Assembly: GCA_905221605.1 (NCBI GenBank)
Contig: CAJNDS010001424.1
Span: 248,001-312,000, forward strand
DNA length: 64,000 bases
Direction: 5' to 3'
Source of the DNA: Symbiodinium natans
Lineage: Eukaryota; Sar; Dinophyceae; Suessiales; Symbiodiniaceae
Shown: piece after piece, positions 1 through 10,184 of the stretch
Position numbering within the stretch: the stretch's first letter is position 1
Layout of the letters: each line of letters starts with the position of its first letter
Program-made: the position numbers and the translations under genes
The notes under the pieces: generated by a model
Told to the model about the DNA's origin: nothing
Databases searched by the model: none
What the model saw: the letters and a program-made list of their open reading frames with translations, nothing else

Positions 1-86
1 GGCATCCAGGGGTCCATCTACTATACAGGAACACTTTAAGAGCCCAAGTATATACTACATGGATACATGGACCCTTTGGGTTCTGC
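1..86. mobile_element. Partial hairpin element, family G (GGGTCCATGTACC ends)
   Basis: The segment carries 'gggtccat' near its left end and 'acatggaccct' near its right end, with 'gcccaagtatatac' between. This is the terminal and inner structure of a repeated palindromic element also found near 3.8, 16.8, 17.3, 27.4, 50.0 and 56.4 kb. The left part may be cut by the window edge. No coding sequence is visible in it. Confidence 0.5.
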
Positions 87-384
87 AATGGAGAGCTAGA
101 CCCTACACCCTAAACCCCCGAACTCCAAAACCCTAAACCTCAAACCTCGACCCTTGTGTCTTACTGGCATAATTTCCCCCCCAAAAAAGCTTAAAAAGAT
201 CTAAAGCCGCTAAGAAACCTCGGCCCTTGTGTCTTGCTAGCATAATGACCCAAAAAAAGCCCCCAAAGCCCTAAAAGCCTTTTAAGAAACCTCGGCCCTT
301 GTGTCTTGCTGGCATAATTTGACTCTAAACCCTAAACCCTAAACCCTAAACCCTGGGTCTTACTGGCATAACTTCTGCCTTGGA

Positions 385-460
385 AGGCGCAAGTCTCCGA
401 GAAGGAAATCCGGGTTCCCACCAGCGGTGGGTTACTGATCAGCTGCGAACCAAGTGTGGG
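385..460 (+). CDS. Possible short exon, unknown gene
   Basis: An open stretch between telomeric blocks can be read as ...HQRWVTDQLRTKCG, with codon use like the clearer exons. It is preceded and followed by telomeric repeats, the usual exon setting here. No family is recognised, and another frame is also open, so the call is weak. Confidence 0.3.
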
Positions 461-611
461 GTTTAGGGTTTAGGGTTGAGGGTTTAGGGTTTAGGGTTTA
501 GGGTTTAGGGCAGAGGCTGGGTGAGTTAGGGTTTCGAGGTCTGCAGGCAGTTTTAGGGTCGGAGGTTTGGGGTGAAAAGGGCACATGGGTGTTTGGGATG
601 TAGGGGTTTCA

Positions 612-698
612 TGGCTCAGGAGCCGGCTGCCCCAGCTGAAGTTTCACGACAGGGTTGACCTCATGTCCCCCAACTCCCCGGCCAAAAGCCCCCTAAAC
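612..698 (+). CDS. Short exon, unknown gene
   Basis: The reading WLRSRLPQLKFHDRVDLMSP continues through NSPAKSP and then runs into CCCTAAA repeats. The amino-acid mix (basic, with alternating hydrophobic residues) and GC-rich third positions resemble the better-supported exons. No domain is recognised and the splice borders are not resolved. Confidence 0.45.
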
Positions 699-1297
699 CC
701 TAAACCCTCAACCCTACTGCAACCAAGGAAGGAGCATCTGGGGCCCCAACAGAGATTCAGGATCCTGAAACCCTAAACCCTAAACCCTAAACCCTAAAAC
801 CCTAAACCCTAAACCCTAAACCCTAAACCCTAAACCCAGCTGAGGGGTGGGGGGGATGAGGGGGGCGAGGGGCAGTAACCTGGGGTCTTCTGGGCCACCC
901 AGGATCCTAATACCGCCTCACCTCAGGAGCAGACCTATAGACTAGGGTTTGGGCTTTTGTTTTGGGGGTTCTTTTGGGGTTTTTATGGGTCTAGGGTTTA
1001 GGGTTTAGGGTTTAGGGTTTAGGGTTTAGGGTTTAGGGTTTAGGGTTTAGGGTCCTTGTTCAGCTTCAGAGATTCTATGTTCCGAGGGGTCTTAGCGCTC
1101 TTCGCGCGCTCACGGCCTTGTCTCAAATTCCACTGAACAACAGGATGTATGTAGCAAGGCCGGCACTTGGGGCATTTGATATTTGCCCTTATTCGGTTTC
1201 GGAGGATTAGAACAGGATTTTTTTCAGATTGTTTTAATGGCCATCCCTAAACCCTAAACCCTAAACCCTAAACCCTAGGTAGTCTCAGCCAGGAGCC

Positions 1298-1319
1298 CGA
1301 GCCATTTTGGGCAGAAGGG
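1298..1319 (+). other. Weak spliced-leader-like string
   Basis: The segment contains AGCCATTTTGG followed by GCAGAAG. The core matches the conserved middle of the dinoflagellate trans-spliced leader, which ends AGCCATTTTGGCTCAAG. The match is imperfect on both sides. It could be a relic from a retroposed mRNA or chance. Confidence 0.2.
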
Positions 1320-1453
1320 TATGTCGGGCTTAGTGTTTCGGCAGGGTCTGGCCTCGCTCCCAAGCCCAGTTGCCCAAAACGGTTTAGGGTTTAGGTTTAG
1401 GGTTTAGGGCAACCGTGTGACCCCACTAAGGCGGCGACACTCTCTTTGCCTAG

Positions 1454-1593
1454 GCCTTGGCTGTGTCGGGCGGTACAAGCTCTTCAATCATGGCAAGTGC
1501 ACTTTCAAGACATATGCAGATGGATCTATGGATTTTTCACCAGACGATGAATGCAAGATGTATCGCTATACGAATGTTTATATTTGCTCATAA
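1454..1593 (+). CDS. Terminal exon, small cysteine-containing protein
   Basis: After an acceptor-like 'tttgcctag' the + frame reads LGCVGRYKLFNHGKCTFKTY, continues ADGSMDFSPDDECKMYRY and ends at TAA (1591-1593), for about 45 codons. Three cysteines and several aromatic and charged residues suggest a compact folded C-terminus. It has no telomeric content, unlike its surroundings. The family is not recognised. The AG acceptor and in-frame stop support a last exon; the upstream exons were not linked. Confidence 0.6.
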
Positions 1594-2344
1594 TATAAGA
1601 TTATGAATGCTTTTACAACATGTCTGCAAGATATGTGTTTATAGCACTATACGATGGACAAGTCTTCCTAAGATGTCAGAAAGCTGCCCTTGCCTGCTTT
1701 CCATGAGCGCAGGCGTCGAAACCCTAAACCCTTAGCGTTTTGCCTGCTAAGAGCGCCCTTCTGCTTAAACATCCTTATATTCCTAAATTTCCCAATACCC
1801 CTAAAATTGATATGAGGAAGGTTGCTATAGCTTAAGGTACGTGTTGTTCATGATTGGGGCCCTCCCTCCGCTGTGCTTTTGAGAGGCGTTTTGGACGTAC
1901 TTAGCTAGCTATGGAGGGCTTTAGGGGCTTTTAGGGGCTTGTTAGTTAGCGGCTGTTAAGGGCTTTTAGGGGCTTTTAGGTGGACACTCTCCAGCCCTAA
2001 CGGTCACAGCTGGAAGCTGCTAAGCTCACAAAAGCGCCCACGATGTGCCTTTGTTGTGCGGCGTGGGTAAATGGCTCGAAGCACGCCCCAAGGTGAGCCA
2101 GGGTTTAGGATTCAGGGTTTAGGGCTTAGGGTTTAGGGTAAACCCTAAACCCTAAACCCAAACCCAAAACCCTACACCTTAAACCCTAAACCCCTAGGTT
2201 TGTCACGTTGGCAATCCACTCATACCAAGATGGACGGTGAGAGGCCAAACAAGCCCCAGATCAACCCTTGGGAGGCTGTTGGGGGTAATAAGGTGCAACC
2301 ATACTTCCTAAACCCTAAGCCCGAAACCCCCTCAGCCCCCCAAA

Positions 2345-2490
2345 CCCTAAGCCCTAAGCCCTAAGCCCTAAGCCCTACGCCCTAAGCCCTAAGGCCCTAA
2401 GCCCTAAGCCCTAAGCCCTAAGCCCTAAGCCCTAAACCCTAAACCCTAAACCCTAAGCCCTAAGCCCTAAGCCCTAAGCCCTAAACCCAG
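2345..2490. repeat. Variant telomere-like array (CCCTAAG)n
   Basis: About 20 near-tandem copies of CCCTAAG, interrupted by a few canonical CCCTAAA units. A homogeneous run of a variant 7-mer implies local amplification after the block arose, rather than random decay of a canonical array. Confidence 0.9.
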
Positions 2491-2507
2491 CCCTAGGTGG
2501 GTGGGGC

Positions 2508-2578
2508 CGGGCGGACCGACTTAGTGGAGTCCAACCACCAGGACATGCTGCTTGCACGGGCATTGCTGACTTCAACTA
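2508..2578 (+). CDS. Short exon, unknown gene
   Basis: The + frame reads RTDLVESNHQDMLLARALLT and then STK, an amphipathic helix-like stretch. It is followed by a G-strand telomeric block at about 2,580. The family is not recognised and the splice borders are not resolved. Confidence 0.45.
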
Positions 2579-2810
2579 AGGTTCAGGGTTTAGGGTTTAG
2601 GGTTTAGGGTTTAGGGTTTAGGGGTTTAGGGATTGCGGTTTGGGGTTTGGGGTTTGGGGTTTGGGGTTTAGGGTTTGGAAGGGTCATAGGCGCTTAAAGG
2701 AAGGGTTCTGGGTTCAGGGCTGATAGTGTCTACTTGCAGCTTCATGCGTACCAAAGCCCTATCCGAAAACGCGGGTGCTGAAAAACAAACCGAAACCCTT
2801 GTCTAATTAG

Positions 2811-2912
2811 GGTCAGAAGCCGGCTATGAACCTCCAAGCAGACGAGGGTTCAGGGCTGAAGGCCGTGCTTAGCGAAGTTTCCTTAAGTGCAACAGGGATC
2901 CTAACATGATTT
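2811..2912 (+). CDS. Exon with stop, unknown gene
   Basis: The frame GQKPAMNLQADEGSGLKAVL continues through SEVSLSATGILT to a TGA at about 2,910. It is free of telomeric repeats. It may be a terminal exon, or an exon that splices before the stop. The family is not recognised. The opposite strand is also open, so the strand rests on agreement with neighbouring exons. Confidence 0.4.
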
Positions 2913-3341
2913 GAGCGAGGATTCCGTGGCCAAGTAAAGACTCTGTGTAGTTCTTGGGCCATTGAGGTGGGTGCGGAGCGTTTCGTGCATTGGAGTCTAG
3001 TCTGGGAGAAGGCTGAGTATCGGTTCAAGGTTTTGATTATCCCTAAACACTAAACTTTAAACCCAATACCCTCGACCCTAAACCCTCATGACGAGCTTGT
3101 GCTCCGTCGTCTTGACGCACCCAATCTAACATACAACCAGCTCGAGTTTACCTAACTTTTAACTACGACGTTCTGCTTGCCAACTTGGTGCGCTGCCTTA
3201 AACCCTAAACCGTAAACCCTAAACCCCAAACCCCAAACCCGAAACCCTAAACCCTAAACCCTACATCTGTCTTGTCTGTTTTCTTGCTTTTTGTTGAGGT
3301 GCGCAGCTTTTCGGTTCCTCCCGGCCCAACCACCCTCTAAC

Positions 3342-3535
3342 CTGGGGATGTTCCCCCTTATACTAACAGTCCTTATTAGGGATTCAAAAGTCCCCCCCCC
3401 CCCCCCTCCTATTATACTCCCTATTGGGGTTTAGGGTTTAGGGTTCAGGGTTCAGGGTTTAGGGTTTCAGGGGTATCCCCCCCCCCCCCCTCTGATACTC
3501 CCTATTAAAAACTGTTAGTACAAGCGGGAACATTC
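3342..3535. mobile_element. Family H hairpin element with inserted telomeric and poly-C DNA
   Basis: The left arm has GGGATGTTCCCCCTTATACT and then aacagtccttat. The right arm has the inverted form ctgttagtacaagcgggaacatt. The middle is broken by poly-C runs and a TTTAGGG block (about 3,426-3,475). Intact relatives lie at 10.2, 38.0, 44.1 and 55.1 kb. Confidence 0.75.
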
Positions 3536-3544
3536 CGACTCTGA

Positions 3545-3625
3545 CGCTCTGAGTTTGGAAAATGCTGAGGTTGCAATCGCTGGAGCGCCTGTGCAAGCTT
3601 CCATCGGACACGGTGGTTCTACCAG
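3545..3625 (+). CDS. Exon of a possible metallo-beta-lactamase-fold hydrolase (part 1)
   Basis: The + frame reads LQSLERLCKLPSDTVVLPGH, where the H codon overlaps the next boundary. A leucine-rich helix followed by 'LP.DT.V.PGH' resembles the third metal-binding histidine region of glyoxalase II or ETHE1-like hydrolases. The exon ends at CCAG and the intron starts GCCAC. CCAGGCCAC occurs at 3622-3630 and again at 3700-3708. The enzyme class is an inference from one short motif, and no other metal-binding motif is seen nearby. Confidence 0.45.
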
Positions 3626-3703
3626 GCCACTGAGGGTTTGGAGTTTTGCGTAGAGTACCCACAAGCCCGTTGCAGAAGGTTCATGGGACAGTGCTCCTGC
3701 CAG
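3626..3703 (+). other. 78-bp GC-AG intron between CCAGGCCAC duplications (Class II)
   Basis: Removing 3626-3703 joins ...LPG to HNYAW in frame, although the unspliced frame meets TGA just after the first copy. Both splice sites lie in the duplicated string CCAG|GCCAC. The similarity extends upstream as an imperfect copy (acggtggttcta against acagtgctcctg), so a longer tandem duplication may have created the intron. Confidence 0.55.
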
Positions 3704-3785
3704 GCCACAACTACGCCTGGAACTCAGCATCTCCTTCGAATGTTCAACACGTCTTCGCAAGAAAAGCCTTCTCTTGCACACGGGT
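3704..3785 (+). CDS. Exon of a possible metallo-beta-lactamase-fold hydrolase (part 2)
   Basis: It continues the previous exon as GHNYAWNSASPSNVQHVFAR followed by KAFSCTR, after the PGHNY motif typical of the C-terminal part of the fold. The exon meets a GT (gtttgtg) and then a family G hairpin element. The stop lies downstream or in another exon. The family assignment is tentative. Confidence 0.4.
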
Positions 3786-3796
3786 TTGTGTGAACC

Positions 3797-3895
3797 CCAA
3801 GGGTCCATGTACCTCACTTGGGCCCCAAAGTCCCTATGTAGCAAGTACCTTACGGCCCAAGTATTCCTTACTTAGGCACATGGGCGCTTCGGGTG
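3797..3895. mobile_element. Family G hairpin element
   Basis: It starts AAGGGTCCATGTACC and ends with the degenerate inverse 'ggcacatgggcgctt'. Inner arms 'acttgggcccc' and 'ggcccaagta' are also inverted. It lies directly after an exon, so it probably forms part of an intron. Confidence 0.65.
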
Positions 3896-4019
3896 AATGG
3901 TTCTTTCGTATTATAGGAAGGGGGGCATACTTTGTTCAGAGAGTTTTCTTCCCAAGGCAAGAGCCCACACCCCGATTGGTTCGGAGCTGTTGGGTGAGGT
4001 GATTGACCCCCAAACGTTT

Positions 4020-4135
4020 AAAAAAACCCTAAATCCTAAACCCCCTAAACCCCCTTACCCCCCTACACCCCCTAAACCCCCTAAACCCCCTAAAGCCCCT
4101 AAACCCCCTAAACCCCCTACACCCCAAACCCTAAA
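4020..4135. repeat. Degenerate CCCCCTAAA array
   Basis: Tandem copies of variants such as CCCCCTAAA and ccccctaca, each longer than the canonical 7-mer. It reads as proline- and lysine-rich peptides in one frame, but this is only the repeat and not a supported gene. Confidence 0.8.
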
Positions 4136-4817
4136 ACCACCTAGAAGAGCCCTCGGACCATCGAACAACAAAACCATGGGTCGGGACTCCCTCATACTCC
4201 GGCTGTACAGTCCTTGCCCGAAACCTGGCTTTAGGGTCTGAAGGGTTTAGGGTTTTGAGTTTAGGGTTTAGATGTTTAGGGTGAGGGTTTATAGGCTCAA
4301 GACAGGAAAAATCAACTCGAACTCATTGTAGAGCCACCTTGCCTGCCGCGCGCGTCAACGCAACCAAACCATCAACCTGTGCAGCGGGTAGCTTTCAGGG
4401 TCTGAGGTGCTGATTCTGCGATCCTATTTTTGGGACTTTGTTAAACCCTAAACCCTAAACCCCAAACCCTAAACCCTAAACCCCAAACCTAAACCCTTTG
4501 TGCCGGCAAAAGGCAAGCAACGGGGCAGCTACGGCTCATGTACCAAAGCAAGCAACGCGGCAGCTACCGCTCATGCGAAATGGGGCAAGCTCTGGCCTCA
4601 GACAGATGAAACATAGGGTTTAGGGTTTAGGGTCTATTGTCTATAGGTTCAGGGTTTATGGTTTAGGGTTTAGGGTTTAGGGTTTAGGGTTTAGGGTTTA
4701 GGCAAAAAAGGGTTTAGGCCAAAAAGGGTTTTGGGTTTACTTCATAAGCGCAGTTTGAAGTACACGGCTGGTGGACATGGCAGCATTGTGAAAACCGAAG
4801 TGCTTTTGGTCGCCGCC

Positions 4818-4991
4818 ATGCGCCGCCGCCGCCGATGTGCAGGGGTCGCCCTGGCTGCCGTAATCGGCACAATGGCTTGGTCCGCACCGAGCTTTGCCGC
4901 TCCCGCTGGACGTTCCTTGGTGTCGAACCTTGAAGAGCCCTTAAATGTGAAGGCTGATTTGCCCTTGTGGGATCGTCTTGACAGGTACCAT
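4818..4991 (+). CDS. First exon of a secreted or lumen-targeted protein
   Basis: From the ATG at 4818 the frame reads MRRRRRCAGVALAAVIGTMA and then WSAPSFAAPAG. This is a textbook signal peptide: five arginines, a hydrophobic core and a small-residue cleavage site (SFA|AP). The mature part continues RSLVSNLEEPLNVKADLPLW. A donor-like GTACCA follows CTTGACAG at about 4,990. The frame also extends upstream of this ATG by about 29 codons, so a longer, plastid-type bipartite leader is possible. The mature protein is not recognised, and the next exon is not certain (a candidate lies at 5.5 kb). Confidence 0.5.
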
Positions 4992-5511
4992 ACTTGTGCT
5001 TTAAATACACGCGCACTGTTACACGATAAGTTGGAGAACCCCCTCAGGGCCCAGGATTCGTTTAAGCGCTGCGCGGACCGCCCGCCGAAGGCTTTGGGGG
5101 GCTTCTATAGTCGAAGAAACAATTCAACACACCCCAAACCCGGGCCACTTAACCTAACAAAAGGAGAATAGACAAGGAAGGATTTTACGATACCCCCTTA
5201 TGTTCTTTTAAGGGTATGCCCTAACCCTAAACCCTAAACCCTAAATACTAAACCCTAAACCCCCAAGTGGTATGCTAAATGTTGCTTTTATCTCGGGGGT
5301 CCCTGAGAGCTTCTCAGGGAAGTCAGGAAGTTGGGGCAGCTGCAGCCGAGCTTCCCCATGCGCCTTCAAGTAGGCAAACCCTAAACCCTAAACCCTAAAC
5401 CCTAAACTCTAAACCCTAAACCCTAAACCCTAAACCCTAAACCCTAAGCCCTGAACCCTAAACCCTAAACCCCAAACCCTAAACCCTACTTACAAGTACC
5501 CCATGCACCTT

Positions 5512-5605
5512 CCAGTAACCTCCGCAAAGGCCCTGGCGCCGAGGAGCAGCGGCGTCAGCTTCAGTTGCTGGACCAACTCGCGGAGGAGGGCCAGGTCGGG
5601 GCCTG
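5512..5605 (+). CDS. Possible last exon, helical protein
   Basis: The frame reads NLRKGPGAEEQRRQLQLLDQ and then LAEEGQVGA followed by TGA: a charged, coiled-coil-like helix with a stop. It follows a C-strand telomeric block and precedes a G-strand block at 5,629. It could be the end of the gene that starts at 4.8 kb, but I cannot prove the join. Confidence 0.45.
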
Positions 5606-5966
5606 AAGAAAGCCTCCTTCTCTGAAAGGGTTTAGGGTTTAGGGTTTAGGGTTTAGGGTTTAGGGTTTAGGGTTTAGGGCTGTATTATAATATAAAGCCT
5701 TCCCTCTAAAAGTCTATAAGCAGAATTTTCTGGGGGGAGGTGGGGCGGGGGTTAGGGTTTAGGGCTTGCTTTTGGGCGCGACCTCCAAAGCATGTCGCAA
5801 AAAAGGCTTTGGGGGACGGTTTAGGAACTGGGGTTCGAGGATTTAGGGTATGAAGGTATGAACAAGGTAGCTTAGGGCTTGTGGTTAAGCTGGTGCAAGA
5901 CGGGTTTAAAGGCTCGAGTTTATTTCTAGAGGGATCTGGGGCGTGTTGTCGTGTATTTTGCGGCAG

Positions 5967-6043
5967 GCCTCGGGGTCCGCTGGTTTTGCGCGATGAAGCT
6001 CAACCATTTCCCGAAGCAGTTCGTAGAACAGCCGAGCTTGTGA
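5967..6043 (+). CDS. Terminal exon, unknown protein
   Basis: After the acceptor-like 'ttttgcggcag', the frame reads GLGVRWFCAMKLNHFPKQFV and then EQPSL, ending TGA (6041-6043). There is no telomeric content. The AG acceptor and in-frame stop support a last exon. The family is not recognised. Confidence 0.45.
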
Positions 6044-6184
6044 AGTTTTTAAATTAGGGTAGCTATGGTTCTAACCTGTATGGTTCTAAACCGGATTGCT
6101 TATAAGCCTAGGGTTTAGGGTTTGGGGTTTAGGGCTTAGGGTTTAGGAGTACCCCTAAACCCTAAACCTGCTTTGTTCCGTGCA

Positions 6185-6280
6185 GATGGGGCCCAATCTA
6201 TGGCAGGGCCTGAGTCGGATTGCATGCTGACCTGGTCAGGTTCTACTCTGTCTTCTTGCCCCCCCGCGACGTAACTACGA
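6185..6280 (+). CDS. Possible exon, unknown protein
   Basis: After 'ttccgtgcag' one frame reads DGAQSMAGPESDCMLTWSGS and then TLSSCPP before low-complexity C-rich DNA. A second frame is also open for a shorter distance. It lies between telomeric blocks. The family is not recognised. Confidence 0.3.
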
Positions 6281-6997
6281 CCCATAGCGTCTTATATCTA
6301 ACTCTAAATTTAAACCCTAAACCCTAAACCCTAAACCCCCAAACCCACATTAGGGTTTAGGGCTTAGGGGACCATGATTTAGAGAGCTGGTACCAGGGAG
6401 GCCCAGGATCCTGGTCCAGGCTTCCCGAGAGGCCTTTTCATCTAGACTTTCAGGCTTAAGGCTTTTAGGGTTTAGGGTTTAGGGTTTAGGGTTTAGGGTT
6501 TAGGGTTTAGGATCCAGCTTCAAAAAGGGTCTTGGGTTGAGGAAGTTATGCAGTCCTTCCGCTATTCCCTTTGGTGACTAAAGAATCGAGTGGTCGCATT
6601 CCGGATAGCGGGAGCGTTCGGTGGGAAAGGGCCGCTTCCTCCACCAAAAGCCTGCAACCCTAAACCCTAAACCCTAAACCCTAAACTCTAAACCCTACTT
6701 ATAAGTACCCACGAGCCTCCGAGCAGGTGGAGCAAGCACGTGATGTTCTTGAAGGCGCAAACTCATTGATGCCAGCTTAGACACGTGCTTTCAAGTCCCT
6801 AAAAACCCTAAACCCTAAAGTGCCTAAACCCTAAACCCCAAACCCCAAACCCCAAACCCTAAACCCTAAACCCCAACCCTTACCCTAAACCCTAAACCCT
6901 ATGTGAATGACCTTATGCCTGGTCATTGTGCCCACCCATGCCAGTGAGCATGCCCATCACTTTGGGCACCCCTGCTGACATGACGCGTGCACCTTAA

Positions 6998-7161
6998 TGG
7001 CTGCGCACCTTCCGCACCCTAAACTCCATGTTCCACAACTGGTCCATGACCATCCCTGCCTCGGCAGGCCTCGCAGGGATTTCAAGCCCCAGGACAGATC
7101 TTCCTGAAATATCGAAATCCCGGCGTATCTTTCAAAGCAGGAGAGCAACCCGCTAATCACA
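6998..7161 (+). CDS. Exon with stop, basic unknown protein
   Basis: A telomere-free open frame of about 54 codons reads LRTFRTLNSMFHNWSMTIPA, continues SAGLAGISSPRTDLPEISKS and RRIFQSRRATR, and ends TAA. It is one of the longer uninterrupted exons in the first 8 kb. The C-terminus is strongly basic. The opposite strand is also open, so strand assignment relies on the one-direction pattern of the window. The family is not recognised. Confidence 0.4.
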
Positions 7162-7287
7162 TGGGGTTTAGGGTTTAGGGATTAGGGTTTAGGGACTAGG
7201 GTTTAGGGTTTTGAGAGTATTTCTCCAGGGTCTTCGACCTTCCACCGCCTTGCACCTGGGCGGTGGGGTAACGTAGCAAAGCTTACT

Positions 7288-7420
7288 TGAAGGTTCTTGG
7301 GTACTTCTAAAGTCTAGGTAGGGGCCCTTTAAAAAAAGGTTAGAACCTATTATAGTAATATAGCTATAGTTGCTGCTACAGATGACCCCACTTGTATATG
7401 TACCCATGTATCTCCAAGTA
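7288..7420. mobile_element. Family F hairpin element
   Basis: Ends CTTGAAGGTTCTTGGGTACT and the inverse 'tgtacccatgtatctccaag' enclose short inverted arms around 'ggttagaacc'. It is a diverged member of the CTTGGAGGTTCATGGGTACT family that is common between 38 and 61 kb. Confidence 0.65.
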
Positions 7421-7801
7421 GTGCCTTAGCAGTTGAGTGAGTAGCCTTTCTTTCAGCCTCTTGTGGCTGGACAGCTGCCTTATGCCTTAAACCACTAAAG
7501 CCCCCTGTAAATCTAACAAGCAAGTGAACCCACCACCCTAAACCCTAAACCCTGAACCCCAAACCCTAAAGCCTAAACCCTAAACCCTGAACCCATCACC
7601 CCCGTCTGAATTTCGGGCCTCGGGGGCTCAGCCCTGTAATTGTAGGCTGCGCAAGGGGGGAGGGGGGGGAGGAAGCCTAAGTGTGCCTGATCATAGGGTT
7701 TAGGGTTTATAGGGTTTAGGGTTTAGGGCTTAGGGTTTAGGATTTTCTTAGGGTAAACGCCACGACAGAAAAAATCAAAAAAAAAAAAAAAAAAAACGCC
7801 A

Positions 7802-7874
7802 TTGGTTGCCAGGCCTTCTTCGCGCGCGGCCGAACTTTGCCTCATCCCGAATGCTCTACAACACCGGGATCAAA
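7802..7874 (+). CDS. PPR gene, early exon
   Basis: The frame ends ...NFASSRMLYNTGIK and joins to ACANAGNLNEAERLW of the next exon across a GC-AG intron (AAA|GCC...CCAG|GCC). 'YNTGIKACANAGN' fits a PPR helix A to helix B transition. The exon's 5' limit is uncertain, and another frame is also open. Confidence 0.55.
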
Positions 7875-10141
7875 GCCGGGAGGGGGGCAGGGGGGGAGTA
7901 GGGTTTAGGGGCGACCGTAAGTACCCAACGCCTGCATGTTTGCAGTTTATTATAGTAATACCCCTTAAAACAAAACACAATTGTTAACCTACAAAACAAT
8001 AATAGGCTTCGGAACCTTAAGGGAGAGTTTTGTGGCTTTCGGTTGTTCATTTCGTTGACTTGGCAACAGAGCCACCTTTAGTCAGCTGATTGTTCAATTA
8101 GGGTGCGGTCTAGGATTTCGGGTTCGGAGTTTAGGGCTTAGGGTTCAGGGTTTTCAATGAGGATTGAGGGGTTGCAGTATGGAGTTGAGGGAGCTGCGTG
8201 CTCGGAAATACTTCTTCATTTTTGTTCCATTACAACGGGTATGTTGGGTAGCCTTCATTATAGCACCAACCCTAAACCCTAAACCACCAAACCCCCTCTT
8301 ACACGGACGAGGAGCGACAAAATTCCACGAAGAAGAGAGGCTCCAGCAAGACGCCACGGAAAAGCCCCCCGAAAATCCGCGCACTTCAGCCAACCCAAAC
8401 CTCCCCAAGGATCCCTGTAGTGCCCAACGGGTATATAACCCAAGGTTTCCCTAAACCCTAAACCCTAAACCCTAAACTTGGTACCCCCCCTTGAACCCCC
8501 GTCACTTAAGAACCCCAGACTAAGCCCGCGAATTCCTTACCTGCAGAGTGGGGATGCAGAGGCATGAGACGACGGCTCAGTAAACGGTTGTGGGGCCCCA
8601 CAGACCTTTCGGACCAGGGTAGTTACATGGTCCAACCCTAAACCCTAAACCCTAAACCCTAAACCCTAAACCCTAAACCCTAAACCCTAAACCCTAAACC
8701 CTAAACCCTAAACCCTAAACCCTAAACCCTAAACCCTAAACCCTAAACCCTAAACCCTAAACCCTAAACCCTAAACCCGAACTGCCCTCAGAGCCAGGCC
8801 TGCGCCAATGCTGGCAACCTCAACGAGGCTGAGCGCCTCTGGGAATCAATGTGCGGAGAGGGCATCCAGCCCAACGAGAGGCTGAGCTGAAACCAAGAAT
8901 TCAGGAGTTTAGGGTTTAGGGTTTAGGGGGTTTAGGGGGTTTAGGGCAAGTTTAGGGGGCCTTTTCCCTCAACCTTAGGGGGCAGGGTTTATGTTTTCGC
9001 CTCCGGGTCCAAATGCCAATGATGCGTTGAAAGAACCCTGGACCTTGAGGTTTAGGTTTACGGTACCCCGAGCTACTTCCCAACTCCAACAAAACATATA
9101 AGCCCTCTCAACCCTGACCCCTAAACTCAATACACCCTGCAAACCCCAAACCCCTCTAAACCCTCTGAACAAAACCCTACAAACCCTAAACCCTATAAAC
9201 CCTATAAACCCCACAAACCTGCAAGGAAAGGCTTTGGAAAGATGAACCCGACTCTAAAACCCTCTAATTACACCCTAAAAAAACCCTGGAAAAAACCACC
9301 AAAAGCCCTAAACACCGTATACAGCCTAAACCCTAAACCCTAAACCCTAAACCCTAAACCCTAAACCCTAAACCCTAAACCCTAAACCCTAAACCCTAGA
9401 CCCCACAAACCCGCAAGGAAAGGCTTCGGAAAGATGATGGAGGCTGCAGCCAAAGCGGGAGACCTGCGAGCTGCCGAGCCTCTGGGCTGGCAAAGAGGTG
9501 CTTGGAGGTTCAGGGGTGCTTAGAAGTAGGGTTAGGGTTTAGGGGTTTGGGGTTTAGGGTTTAGGGTTTGGGGTTTGGGGTTTAGGGTTTAGGGTTTAGG
9601 GTTTGGGGTTTGGGGTTTGGGGTTTGGGGTTTGGAGTTTAGGGTTGGTCAGGGCTCAAGAGGGTCCAGGAGTACATGGTCTTTGTGCACCTAACATGGCG
9701 TGCCTGGACTTTGTTGAACGACCTATACCCATACGTCAGCCAGGTTCGGACTTTTGCCGAGTAACCCATCTAGTCTGAGTAGGTATTTCTGGAATTTGTT
9801 TTTGGTGTGCGTCTCTTATTGGATACGTTTCCCAAATACGGGTACCCCTAGTACCACAAATATGGCAGAATTTCCTTCTTGGGGAGCAAAAGAGGAACCC
9901 TAGTATTGGAAACCCCCCCCCCCCCCTCCCCCCCACCCCCGTCCGCACCCCCTCCGTACATGAGGTAGAGTTTAAACCCTAACCCCGAAACCCTACTATA
10001 TATATATATATACATGAAGGAACCGAGGCCCCTACTTTCTTCATTGCCGACTAAGAACGATGGGGCCAGAAGGGCTCGGGTTTATTCTGGGCCCGTTCCC
10101 GGGGCCCCTATGTAGCACAACTAATTTCAGTCCCTGAACCG

Positions 10142-10184
<43 letters not shown>

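Noticed and set aside
4020-4135. Proline/lysine-rich peptide frame
   Set aside because: It is only the translation of a CCCCCTAAA-type array; no independent coding signal.
8634-8778. True chromosome end (telomere)
   Set aside because: Coding exons of the same PPR gene lie on both sides, so the array is internal.
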